A DNA stretch of 5,940 bases, from positions 1 through 5,940 of the forward strand of contig MHXM01000029.1 of the NCBI GenBank assembly GCA_001825565.1. Direction: 5' to 3'. The translations under genes were made by a program, and so were the position numbers. Below, piece by piece: positions 1-5,940 of the stretch. Under the pieces are notes generated by a model. That model was given only the letters and a program-made list of their open reading frames with translations. It did not search any database and was not told where the DNA came from. The stretch comes from Desulfuromonadaceae bacterium GWC2_58_13 (lineage in GTDB: Bacteria > Desulfobacterota > Desulfuromonadia > Desulfuromonadales > Trichloromonadaceae). Position 1 is the first letter of the stretch, and each line of letters opens with the position of its first letter.

Positions 1-1193
1 AAATCAATGTCCTCAACGCCATCGCCCAGGTGCTGATCGAAGAAAAACTCGCCGTCACCGAAGGGGTCGTCGGCCTCGAAGAACTCAAAAAAGCCCTCGG
101 CGCCTACACCGCCGACAAAGTCGCCAAAGAAACCGGCGTCGCTGCCGACGCCATTCGCCATGCCGCCCGCCAGCTGGCCGGCGCCAAGAAAAGCGCCATC
201 CTGCTGGCTTATGGGCTGCCCTACACCGCCGCAAGTAAAGAGCTCGGCATCGCCGCCGCCAACCTCGCCATCCTCACCGGTAACGCCGGCCGCGCGGGCT
301 CCGGACTCTATCTCTGTGGCGAAAAGGCTAACAGCCAAGGCGCCATTGACCTCGGCATTCTGCCGGCAAAAGGAGCTCTTGGAGCACAGGCCATGCTAGA
401 GGCTGCCGCCGGCGGCAAGCTCTCGGCTCTGTACATTCTCGGCGAAGACCCGGTCTCGTCCTATCCCAACCGCGCCAGAGTCGAAGCGGCTCTCGATAAA
501 GCCTCCTTCGTGGTGGTACAGGATCTGTTTCTGTCGCCTACCGCGCAGAAAGCCGACGTGGTGCTGCCCGCTGTCAGCTTCGCAGAAAAAGACGGTACTT
601 TCACCAATGCCGAACGTCGTGTGCAACGCTTGCGGCCCGCCGTCAAGAGCCCAGGGGAAGCCAAGAGTGATCAGGTTGTTCTCGAGAAAGTACTGGCCAA
701 GCTCGGTGGCCAAGTGGCTTATACCGGTACGGGCGCTATCTTCGCCGCCATTGCCGGCTCGGTGCCCGGTTACTCTGGCATCGACATTAACGCCATCGGC
801 CCGCAAGGTGTGGTCTGGGGCGGTGAAACCCTCGCCGTCGCCAGTAAAAAGCTGATCGTCGTCGAAGGGGCCAAGGCCGTCAAAGGCAAGTACAAGATGG
901 TCACCGGCAGCGCCCTGTACCATAGCGGTACCCTGTCGACCCATGCCAAAGGCCCGCTGGCGGTGATTTCCGAACCGTACGTGGAACTTGGGCGCGAAGA
1001 TGCCAAGGCACTTAAGGTCGTCGAAGGTGATCTGGTCACCGTCAAGGCCGGCAACGGTCAAATGAAACTCAAGGCCAAGGTTGCCAACCGCCTGCCCCAG
1101 GGTCTGGTCTTTGTGCCATATCACTTTGAAACCTCCGGGATCACCCGGATTTACCAGGGTGAAGCCGTAATCGCAGTGGAGTTGAGCAAATAA
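1..1193 (+). CDS. nuoG: NADH-quinone oxidoreductase subunit G, C-terminal part (5' end outside window)
   Basis: NuoG is the large iron-sulfur subunit of the complex I peripheral arm; it relays electrons from NADH/FMN toward NuoI and quinone on the cytoplasmic side. The frame is open from the first full codon at base 3 (about 396 residues) to TAA at 1191-1193, so the true start lies upstream; the GTG at base 30 is internal. Only the molybdopterin-oxidoreductase-like region and C-terminal domain are seen, not the N-terminal cysteine clusters. Recognisable pieces are LGEDPVSSYP (about 441-470), TAQKADVVLP (540-569) followed by the EKDGTFTN-AERR stretch (585-620), and a C-terminal dinucleotide-binding-like beta domain (about 915-1190) with LYHSGTLSTHAKGP and PYHFET. 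Family knowledge: NuoG keeps this fold, usually without the molybdenum cofactor. A formate dehydrogenase alpha subunit shares the fold, but nuoH-L downstream favours NuoG. Its codons are much more GC-rich than those of the next genes. Confidence 0.93.
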   Translation, partial: INVLNAIAQVLIEEKLAVTEGVVGLEELKKALGAYTADKVAKETGVAADAIRHAARQLAGAKKSAILLAYGLPYTAASKELGIAAANLAILTGNAGRAGSGLYLCGEKANSQGAIDLGILPAKGALGAQAMLEAAAGGKLSALYILGEDPVSSYPNRARVEAALDKASFVVVQDLFLSPTAQKADVVLPAVSFAEKDGTFTNAERRVQRLRPAVKSPGEAKSDQVVLEKVLAKLGGQVAYTGTGAIFAAIAGSVPGYSGIDINAIGPQGVVWGGETLAVASKKLIVVEGAKAVKGKYKMVTGSALYHSGTLSTHAKGPLAVISEPYVELGREDAKALKVVEGDLVTVKAGNGQMKLKAKVANRLPQGLVFVPYHFETSGITRIYQGEAVIAVELSK

Positions 1194-1205
1194 CCGTCTT
1201 CTTCT

Positions 1206-1213
1206 GGAGAGGG
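1206..1213 (+). promoter_or_regulatory. Shine-Dalgarno site of the Zn-ribbon/TPR gene
   Basis: GGAGAGGG lies just upstream of the ATG at 1215, with GGAG five bases from it, and fixes that start. The whole spacer after the nuoG stop is only 21 bases, which leaves no room for a separate promoter and argues for co-transcription and coupled translation with nuoG. Confidence 0.7.
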
Positions 1214-1214
1214 T

Positions 1215-2177
1215 ATGGAATGCCCCAAGTGTAACTCGCTGGTTTCGGCAAAGGCGCGATTTTGCGACCAGTGTGGCGCGAACTTGGTGAAGGATGTCAC
1301 CTTCCTGCACCACAAGGCGCTGGAACAATACCACCGGGGGTTGATTGACGAGGCCCTTTACCTCTGGGAAGAGGCACTTAAGGAAAATCCGGAGTTCACC
1401 AAGGCCCATTACTACAAAGGTCTGGCACTTTACGACCGAGGCGAACTTCAACTTGCTGTAGCTTCATTCAAGAAAGCGCTTAAGGGAGAAAAAGAGCCTT
1501 TTCGGGTGTATTTCAAACTGGGTTTGGCCCAGTACGGACTGGGAGATTTGGCCGCCAGTGTAGAAAGTTATCGGCAGGCCTTGGAACTTAACCAGAAAAG
1601 TGCTGAAACCCATTACCGATTGGGACTTTCGTACCTGCGCAATTCGGACCTGGAAAATGCGCAAGAGGCGCTTGAAGCGGCAGTTCGGATCAACCCTGAA
1701 TATACCAGGGCGCTATACATTCTCGGCATGGTTCATTCTCAAAAAGGGGATAACCTGTCTGCGATAGAAAAGTTTAGATTTGTTGTAACGATCAGCCCCT
1801 CCTATATAGCAGCTCGTTTCGAACTGGGAATGGCTTTATTTAAAGAGGGTTTGCTGAAGGAAGCCGCAGACGAGTTTGAAAAAGCGGTTTCCTCGAAAAA
1901 CAGGTTTGCACCGGGGCACTTCATGCTCGGTGAGGCCTACCGGAAGCTTGGAGAATTTAGCCTCGCCATTGGGGCATATACCGAGGTTCTGAAGCTGAAT
2001 CCAAAAGATGCGGATACCTATGTAAGGTTGGCAGAGTGCAACCTGCAACTGGATTTGCTGGATGCGGCGGCAAAAGCGCTTGGTCAGGCTTTGGTACTCA
2101 ATCCGAACAACCGTGATGCACAGTATCTGCAGGCGCATCTGAAGGAAATGAACACACCGCATAAACCGGGTTTTTAA
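1215..2177 (+). CDS. Zinc-ribbon and tetratricopeptide-repeat protein inside the nuo operon
   Basis: A 320-residue protein of unknown specific function. Residues 1-25 form a small zinc ribbon: CPKC (C3, C6) and CDQC (C17, C20) would bind one Zn(II). From about residue 30 come eight consecutive tetratricopeptide repeats, each 34 residues (about 30-63, 64-97, 98-131, 132-165, 166-199, 200-233, 234-267, 268-301). They show the usual G/A-L-Y, G and A-x-x-x-F/Y pattern and often end in NP (LNPKDAD, LNPNNRD). A short tail follows (302-320). I see no signal peptide or membrane helix, so it should be cytoplasmic. TPR stacks bind other proteins, and zinc ribbons often support protein or nucleic-acid contacts. 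It sits 21 bases after nuoG and 57 before nuoH, both on the same strand, so it is probably made together with complex I. It is not one of the 14 core Nuo subunits. Assembly, stability or regulation of the complex are inferences only; an unrelated passenger gene is also possible. Confidence 0.9.
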   Translation: MECPKCNSLVSAKARFCDQCGANLVKDVTFLHHKALEQYHRGLIDEALYLWEEALKENPEFTKAHYYKGLALYDRGELQLAVASFKKALKGEKEPFRVYFKLGLAQYGLGDLAASVESYRQALELNQKSAETHYRLGLSYLRNSDLENAQEALEAAVRINPEYTRALYILGMVHSQKGDNLSAIEKFRFVVTISPSYIAARFELGMALFKEGLLKEAADEFEKAVSSKNRFAPGHFMLGEAYRKLGEFSLAIGAYTEVLKLNPKDADTYVRLAECNLQLDLLDAAAKALGQALVLNPNNRDAQYLQAHLKEMNTPHKPGF

Positions 2178-2234
2178 CCGTTTTTCTGGTAGCGCGTACG
2201 TAGCCCTAAAAATCAGTCAAGGAAGAGGATTGTC
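2178..2234 (+). other. Longest intergenic spacer in the window, with the nuoH ribosome binding site
   Basis: These 57 bases separate the TPR gene from nuoH. The clear element is the Shine-Dalgarno GGAAGAGG at 2221-2228, six bases before the nuoH ATG. The remainder (a short T-run, then a GCGCGTACGTAGC stretch) matches no sigma70 or sigma54 promoter that I can recognise, and has no strong hairpin followed by a U-tract. Read-through from the TPR gene into nuoH is the simplest interpretation. Confidence 0.6.
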
Positions 2235-3278
2235 ATGACGCCTGAACTGTTGAGCCTCTCGAACAACTGGCCCCTTTTTCTCGGATCGATGATCGTGAAG
2301 ATCCTAGCCGTCTTTGTGGTCGTGATTCTGATGGTCGCCTATGCTACATGGCTGGAGCGCAAGCTTATCGGCCATATGCAGACCCGTCTCGGTCCCATGC
2401 GAACCGGATGGCATGGCCTCTTGCAGCCGATTGCCGATGGCCTGAAGCTGTTCTTCAAGGAGGACATCATTCCGAGCCAGGCCAGTAAGGTACCATTTAT
2501 TTTGGCGCCGATGATGATCCTGGTTCCAGCGTTCATTACCATGGCCGTGGTGCCTTTCGGCCCGGACCTGGTGATCAACAATTTCATCATTCCCCAGCAG
2601 ATCACGGATCTGAACGTCGGTATGCTTTATGTTCTGGCCATGGCCGGGCTTGGCATCTACGGAATCGTTCTGGCAGGCTGGGCATCCAACAACAAGTGGT
2701 CTTTGCTTGGAGGGATCCGCTCTTCGGCGCAGATGGTCTCCTATGAACTGGCTGCCGGTTTGGCGATTGTTGCAGTCTTCATGCTCTCTGAAACCTTGAG
2801 TTTGAGGGAAATCGTCGCCCTGCAGATGAAACCGCTCTGGGGATTCATCACTTTCCTGCCCAACTGGTACATTTTTTCGCAACCGCTGGCCTTCTGTCTC
2901 TTTGTCGTGACCAGCTTGGCGGAAATCAACAGAACGCCTTTTGACATGCCGGAAGCGGAAAGCGAACTGGTTTCCGGATTCTGCACCGAATATTCTTCCA
3001 TGAAGTATGCCCTCTTCTTCATGGCTGAGTATGCCAATATGATCATCATCTCGGCCCTTATTTCCACCCTGTTTCTCGGTGGCTGGTCTGGACCTTTCCC
3101 CGGATTCATCAATATCCTGATCAAGACAGTTGGGTTCGTCATGTTCTTCATGTGGGTTCGGGCCACCTATCCCCGCGTGCGGTACGATCAGCTGATGTTC
3201 ATGGGCTGGAAGGTGTTCCTGCCTCTGGCTCTGGCTAACATCGTGGTTACCGGCTTGGTCGTTGTTCTGCTCCAGTAA
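2235..3278 (+). CDS. nuoH: NADH-quinone oxidoreductase subunit H
   Basis: NuoH (ND1 homologue) is the membrane subunit that, with NuoB, D and I, forms the quinone-binding chamber and starts the proton path of complex I. The 347 residues are close to the usual length and very hydrophobic, with about eight membrane helices. Both family signatures are present: WLERK (39-43, E41) followed by G-x-x-Q-x-x-x-D-x-x-K at 61-71, and NRTPFDMPEAESE (232-244) with the acidic residues E240, E242 and E244 of the quinone-side loop. The conserved E171 in SYELAAGL and the late WVRATYPRVRYDQLM segment (307-321) are also intact. The ATG at 2235 has a good Shine-Dalgarno sequence. The gene ends in tandem stops, TAATAA at 3276-3281. 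It precedes nuoI by 29 bases, the usual order. I see no broken or missing key residue. Confidence 0.98.
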   Translation: MTPELLSLSNNWPLFLGSMIVKILAVFVVVILMVAYATWLERKLIGHMQTRLGPMRTGWHGLLQPIADGLKLFFKEDIIPSQASKVPFILAPMMILVPAFITMAVVPFGPDLVINNFIIPQQITDLNVGMLYVLAMAGLGIYGIVLAGWASNNKWSLLGGIRSSAQMVSYELAAGLAIVAVFMLSETLSLREIVALQMKPLWGFITFLPNWYIFSQPLAFCLFVVTSLAEINRTPFDMPEAESELVSGFCTEYSSMKYALFFMAEYANMIIISALISTLFLGGWSGPFPGFINILIKTVGFVMFFMWVRATYPRVRYDQLMFMGWKVFLPLALANIVVTGLVVVLLQ

Positions 3279-3307
3279 TAACATCTCAATTACAAGAGGA
3301 TGGACCC

Positions 3308-3703
3308 ATGTTTAAAGCATTAATTCAAGGTCTGATCATCACCGCCAAACACTTGGCACCAAGTAAGATAACCACGGTGCAGTACCCTACGGTCAAATTG
3401 CAGATGTCCGAGCGGTTCCGTGGTCTGCATAGACTGGTGCCGACGCAGAGCCGGGAGAAATGTGTTGCCTGTTATCTTTGTCCGACGGTCTGTCCTGCCA
3501 AGTGCATCACAGTTGAGGCGGATGAAAACGAAAAAGGCGAAAAATATCCCCGCGTTTATCAGATCGATCTGCTCCGTTGCATTTTCTGCGGATACTGCGT
3601 GGAAGCATGCCCTGTTGAAGCGATCGAGATGACCAGTGCGTACGAACTGGCCGATTACAAACGTGAAGACTTTACCTTCACCAAAGCAAGACTTCTCAAG
3701 TAA
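3308..3703 (+). CDS. nuoI: NADH-quinone oxidoreductase subunit I (2x 4Fe-4S ferredoxin-like)
   Basis: NuoI (TYKY/NDUFS8 homologue) is the peripheral-arm subunit that carries clusters N6a and N6b, passing electrons from NuoG to NuoB (N2) and quinone. The 131-residue protein has two C-x2-C-x2-C-x3-C-P motifs: C52, C55, C58, C62 and C91, C94, C97, C101. By the usual ferredoxin pattern the fourth cysteine of each motif serves the other cluster. The N-terminus has the amphipathic membrane-surface helix (FKALIQGLIITAKHL) and the conserved YPTVK / RFRGLHRL segment. It is shorter than the roughly 160-180 residues of E. coli-type NuoI, and lacks the long C-terminal tail, though both cluster motifs are complete. 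An AAGAGGA Shine-Dalgarno (3294-3300) precedes ATG 3308 by seven bases. An overlapping ATG at 3300 is out of frame. Confidence 0.97.
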   Translation: MFKALIQGLIITAKHLAPSKITTVQYPTVKLQMSERFRGLHRLVPTQSREKCVACYLCPTVCPAKCITVEADENEKGEKYPRVYQIDLLRCIFCGYCVEACPVEAIEMTSAYELADYKREDFTFTKARLLK

Positions 3704-3723
3704 CCGAATAGGAGCGTTAAACC

Positions 3724-4227
3724 ATGGAACTTCTATTTTTCTATCTGGTCGCCCTGGTCGCGGTCTTATCCGGATTCTTGGTCATAACATGCAAGAGTCC
3801 CATTAACAGTGCCATCTCGCTGGTAATGACCTTCTTCTGCCTGGCGATCTTCTACGTGATGTTGCACGCTCCCTTCATGGCTGCCATTCAGATCATGGTC
3901 TACGCCGGGGCCATCATCGTCCTGATTATTTTCGTCATCATGCTGCTCAATCTTGGGACGGCGGAAAAGGCGAGAACGACACACAGTTTGGCTTGGGGTT
4001 CGGTGGTCGGCGCATTGATGATGCTGCTGGCGATGACTTTCATCAAAGGTGGCGATACGACTTCCGTGCAGGGCGAAATCACCAATGAAATGGTAGCCCA
4101 GGTTGGTCACACCGAACTGATAGGCCAGGCGATGTTCACGAATTTCCTGCTGCCTTTCGAAATCGCTTCGATCCTGCTCTTGGTGGCAATCGTTGGCGCT
4201 GTGGTGCTGACCAAGCGTGAAGTCTAG
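3724..4227 (+). CDS. nuoJ: NADH-quinone oxidoreductase subunit J
   Basis: NuoJ (ND6 homologue) is a membrane subunit linking the quinone module to the antiporter-like subunits; its third helix changes shape during turnover in known complex I structures. The 167-residue protein has five predicted membrane helices (about 3-22, 28-48, 52-77, 90-107, 138-163). The family hallmark is the third helix, VYAGAIIVLIIFVIMLLNLG, with Y60 beside the glycine that forms the known pi-bulge region. The last helix has the conserved PFEIASILLLVAIVGAVVL core with E146. GGAG at 3711-3714 lies nine bases before the ATG, and only 20 bases separate it from nuoI. It ends at TAG, 25 bases before nuoK. Confidence 0.97.
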   Translation: MELLFFYLVALVAVLSGFLVITCKSPINSAISLVMTFFCLAIFYVMLHAPFMAAIQIMVYAGAIIVLIIFVIMLLNLGTAEKARTTHSLAWGSVVGALMMLLAMTFIKGGDTTSVQGEITNEMVAQVGHTELIGQAMFTNFLLPFEIASILLLVAIVGAVVLTKREV

Positions 4228-4252
4228 TCTTACTTTGGACAGGAGATAAGTC

Positions 4253-4561
4253 ATGTTTACCGTAACTGTGCACCACTATCTTGTTGTCAGCGCCATTCTC
4301 TTCTCGTTGGGGACCATTGGGGTTCTCACCAGGAGAAATGCCATTGTCATCTTCATGTGCGTTGAGCTAATGCTTAATGGCGTCAACCTGTCGTTTATTG
4401 CCTTGTCCCATTTCTTGGGGAATATGGACGGGCAGATCTTCGTCTTCTTTGTCATGACGGTTGCAGCGGCCGAAGCGGCTGTCGGTCTGGCCCTGATGAT
4501 CGCCTTCTTCCGCAACAAAGAGTCCATAGACGTCGAAGACTTCAATCTGCTGAAATGGTAA
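4253..4561 (+). CDS. nuoK: NADH-quinone oxidoreductase subunit K
   Basis: NuoK (ND4L homologue) is a small three-helix membrane subunit that carries buried glutamates on the central proton-transfer axis of complex I. The 102 residues match the family length of about 100. Helices lie at about 8-25, 30-52 and 61-86. The two essential membrane glutamates are E38 (CVELMLNGVNL) and E74 (AAAEAAVGLAL), corresponding to E36 and E72 of E. coli NuoK. The C-terminal DxxDFNLLKW-like tail is also typical. AGGAG at 4241-4245 lies seven bases before ATG 4253. Placement between nuoJ and nuoL is canonical. Confidence 0.98.
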   Translation: MFTVTVHHYLVVSAILFSLGTIGVLTRRNAIVIFMCVELMLNGVNLSFIALSHFLGNMDGQIFVFFVMTVAAAEAAVGLALMIAFFRNKESIDVEDFNLLKW

Positions 4562-4596
4562 ATATCTGCAGCTTCGTGTAGGGGCTCAATCCGCTT

Positions 4597-4604
4597 AGAG
4601 GAGA
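4597..4604 (+). promoter_or_regulatory. Shine-Dalgarno site fixing the nuoL start
   Basis: AGAGGAGA lies in the 48-base spacer after nuoK, with the core GAGGAG five to six bases before ATG 4610. It supports that ATG over later in-frame methionines, and the start gives the usual NuoL N-terminus (aromatic and hydrophobic, WLIPFFPLLG). The rest of the spacer shows no promoter that I can recognise. Confidence 0.75.
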
Positions 4605-4609
4605 TATAG

Positions 4610-5940
4610 ATGTACGACAAACTATGGCTGATCCCATTTTTCCCCTTGCTCGGGTGCGTGATTAACGGACTGCTTGGCAAGAGGATCAAGAACGAGACGA
4701 TCATCGGCGGCATTGGCACATTGGCCATGGTCTGCTCCTTCGCGCTCTCCTGTAAATACTTCTTTCAACTGCTTGGCGATACGGTCAAGTCTCATGAGGT
4801 TGTGGTTGCTTCGTGGATGACCGTGGGCCAGCTGCAGGTCGATTGGGGATTCCTTCTCGATCCTCTCTCTGCCATCATGCTTTTGGTTGTTACGGGTGTT
4901 GGTTCCTTGATTCACCTGTACTCCATTGGATACATGCATGGGGAAGAGGGATTTTATCGGTACTTCTCTTACCTGAATCTGTTCGCTTTCGCCATGCTGA
5001 TGCTGGTTACCGGCAACAACGCGCTGGTGATGTTCGTTGGCTGGGAGGGCGTCGGTCTCTGTTCGTATCTCCTTATCGGTTATTATTTCCATAAAAAGAG
5101 TGCCGGCGATGCTGGTAAGAAAGCCTTTGTCGTCAACCGCGTCGGCGACTTCGGGTTCCTGATCGGCCTGTTTGTACTGTTCTGGACCCTGGGTAAAGAG
5201 CACGGGGTCTGGACCGTCAATTTTCTTGAAATCGGGGCGAACGCACACCTGCTCGGCAACGGCAGCGCGGTGGTAACCCTGGTTACCCTCTGCTTCTTCC
5301 TTGGAGCCACTGGCAAGTCGGCCCAGATTCCCCTTTATACCTGGCTTCCCGACGCCATGGAAGGCCCCACCCCGGTTTCGGCCCTGATCCATGCCGCCAC
5401 CATGGTCACCGCCGGCGTATACATGATCGGTCGTATGAACGGTCTGTTTGCCCTGGCACCGGACACTATGCTGGTCATTGCCACAATCGGCGCCTCGACC
5501 GCGCTATTTGCGGCCTCAATCGGTCTGGCGCAGAACGACATCAAGCGCGTGCTGGCCTACTCGACGGTATCGCAGTTGGGGTATATGTTCCTGGCCATGG
5601 GCGTTGGGGCGTTTAGCGCTGGTATCTTCCACCTGATGACCCATGCCTTCTTCAAGGCCTGTCTGTTCCTCGGCTCCGGCTCGGTTATTCATGCCATGCA
5701 CCACGCATATCATCATGCCCACCTGCACGATGATGCCCAGGACATGCGCAACATGGGCGGTCTGCGTAAGAAAATGCCAATCACCTTCCTGACCTTCCTG
5801 GTGTCCACCATTGCCATTGCTGGGATTCCCGGTTTCTCAGGTTTCTTCTCCAAGGACGAGATTCTCTGGTGGTCGTTTGCTTCGACCAGGGGACACGTCA
5901 TCCTCTGGGTAATGGGTGCCTGCGCTGCTGGCATGACCGC
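4610..5940 (+). CDS. nuoL: NADH-quinone oxidoreductase subunit L, N-terminal part (3' end outside window)
   Basis: NuoL (ND5 homologue) is the distal Mrp-antiporter-like proton-pumping subunit. From ATG 4610 the frame stays open to the window edge: 443 complete codons, where full-length NuoL is usually 600 or more, so the late helices and long lateral helix are missing. An antiporter N-terminal domain (about 65-115) is followed by the proton_antipo_M core. Key charges are present: E146 in GWEGVGLCSYLLIG, K236 in TGKSAQIPLYTWLPDAM, H261 in ALIHAATMVTAGVY, K349 in THAFFKACLFLGSGS and K415 in GFFSKDEIL. By position these appear to match E144, K229, H254, K342 and K399 of E. coli NuoL. Between helices, residues 361-373 hold seven histidines where E. 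coli-type proteins have a shorter loop. Codon use becomes more GC-rich from about base 5100. The homologues NuoM, NuoN and MrpA are excluded by position after nuoK and by the GWEGVGLCSYLLIG form. Confidence 0.97.
   Translation, partial: MYDKLWLIPFFPLLGCVINGLLGKRIKNETIIGGIGTLAMVCSFALSCKYFFQLLGDTVKSHEVVVASWMTVGQLQVDWGFLLDPLSAIMLLVVTGVGSLIHLYSIGYMHGEEGFYRYFSYLNLFAFAMLMLVTGNNALVMFVGWEGVGLCSYLLIGYYFHKKSAGDAGKKAFVVNRVGDFGFLIGLFVLFWTLGKEHGVWTVNFLEIGANAHLLGNGSAVVTLVTLCFFLGATGKSAQIPLYTWLPDAMEGPTPVSALIHAATMVTAGVYMIGRMNGLFALAPDTMLVIATIGASTALFAASIGLAQNDIKRVLAYSTVSQLGYMFLAMGVGAFSAGIFHLMTHAFFKACLFLGSGSVIHAMHHAYHHAHLHDDAQDMRNMGGLRKKMPITFLTFLVSTIAIAGIPGFSGFFSKDEILWWSFASTRGHVILWVMGACAAGMT

Noticed and set aside
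30..32. GTG at base 30 as the start of a short separate gene
   Set aside because: The frame is open upstream to the window edge and encodes NuoG-like sequence without a break, so this is an internal valine codon of a truncated view of nuoG.
1..1193. Molybdenum-dependent formate dehydrogenase alpha subunit instead of NuoG
   Set aside because: The fold is shared, but the gene is directly followed (after one extra gene) by nuoH-I-J-K-L, and the visible motifs fit the NuoG C-terminal region.
396..1451. Long antisense open frame (351 codons) opposite nuoG and the TPR gene start
   Set aside because: It lies across a well-supported nuoG, runs over a gene boundary, has no recognisable domain, and is expected from GC-rich coding DNA read on the other strand.
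2163..2173. AAACC-G-GGTTT inverted repeat followed by a few T at the end of the TPR gene, as a terminator
   Set aside because: The stem would be only about four pairs with a three-base loop, it overlaps the stop codon region, and the T-run is short; too weak for an intrinsic terminator.
2178..2234. Internal promoter before nuoH
   Set aside because: No convincing -35/-10 pair and no TGGCAC-N5-TTGC sigma54 element; the spacer is longer than its neighbours but otherwise unremarkable.
2304..3284. Antisense open frame (326 codons) opposite nuoH
   Set aside because: The translation is rich in H, Q, D, E and R with no family resemblance, as expected for the reverse of a hydrophobic membrane protein gene; nuoH is certain.
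4562..4607. ATATCT / AGATAT inverted repeat bracketing the nuoK-nuoL spacer and touching the nuoL Shine-Dalgarno
   Set aside because: Six A/T-rich pairs with a loop of over 30 bases are likely by chance; no supporting inner stem was found.
4622..5392. Antisense open frame (256 codons) opposite nuoL
   Set aside because: Same pattern of a hydrophilic shadow of a membrane-protein gene, with no motif; the nuoL frame carries all conserved residues.

Overview
This window is the middle-to-3' part of a proton-translocating NADH:quinone oxidoreductase (respiratory complex I, nuo) operon, all on the + strand. In order it holds the 3' end of nuoG, a gene for a zinc-ribbon plus TPR-repeat protein that is not a complex I subunit, complete nuoH, nuoI, nuoJ and nuoK, and the 5' three-quarters or so of nuoL, which runs off the right edge. 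nuoA to nuoF would be expected upstream and nuoM and nuoN downstream, but neither is in view.

The gene content, the short NuoI (131 residues) and a histidine-rich stretch in NuoL suggest a Desulfuromonadia-type bacterium (Geobacter, Desulfuromonas or Pelobacter relatives). This is recognition from protein style, not a proven assignment.

Layout: bases 1-1193 encode the NuoG C-terminal half, with strongly GC-rich codons. Bases 1215-2177 encode the 320-residue Zn-ribbon/8xTPR protein. Bases 2235-3278 encode NuoH (quinone-site membrane subunit), 3308-3703 NuoI (two 4Fe-4S clusters), 3724-4227 NuoJ, 4253-4561 NuoK and 4610-5940 NuoL (partial). Spacers are 21, 57, 29, 20, 25 and 48 bases. Each gene has a purine-rich Shine-Dalgarno sequence, and I see no convincing terminator or internal promoter, so one transcript is likely.

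How the genes work together: NuoG and NuoI carry electrons along the peripheral arm toward the quinone chamber formed with NuoH. NuoH, J and K couple that chemistry to the membrane arm. NuoL is the distal antiporter-like proton pump. The TPR protein is soluble by sequence and sits at the point in the operon where arm genes give way to membrane genes. A role in assembly or regulation of complex I is a reasonable guess but is not shown by the sequence.

The most notable points are the extra Zn-ribbon/TPR gene between nuoG and nuoH, the His-rich segment in NuoL, and uneven base composition: GC-rich nuoG, near 50% in the middle, rising again partway through nuoL. The rest is an ordinary complex I operon. 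I see no mobile element, CRISPR array, RNA gene or defence system.
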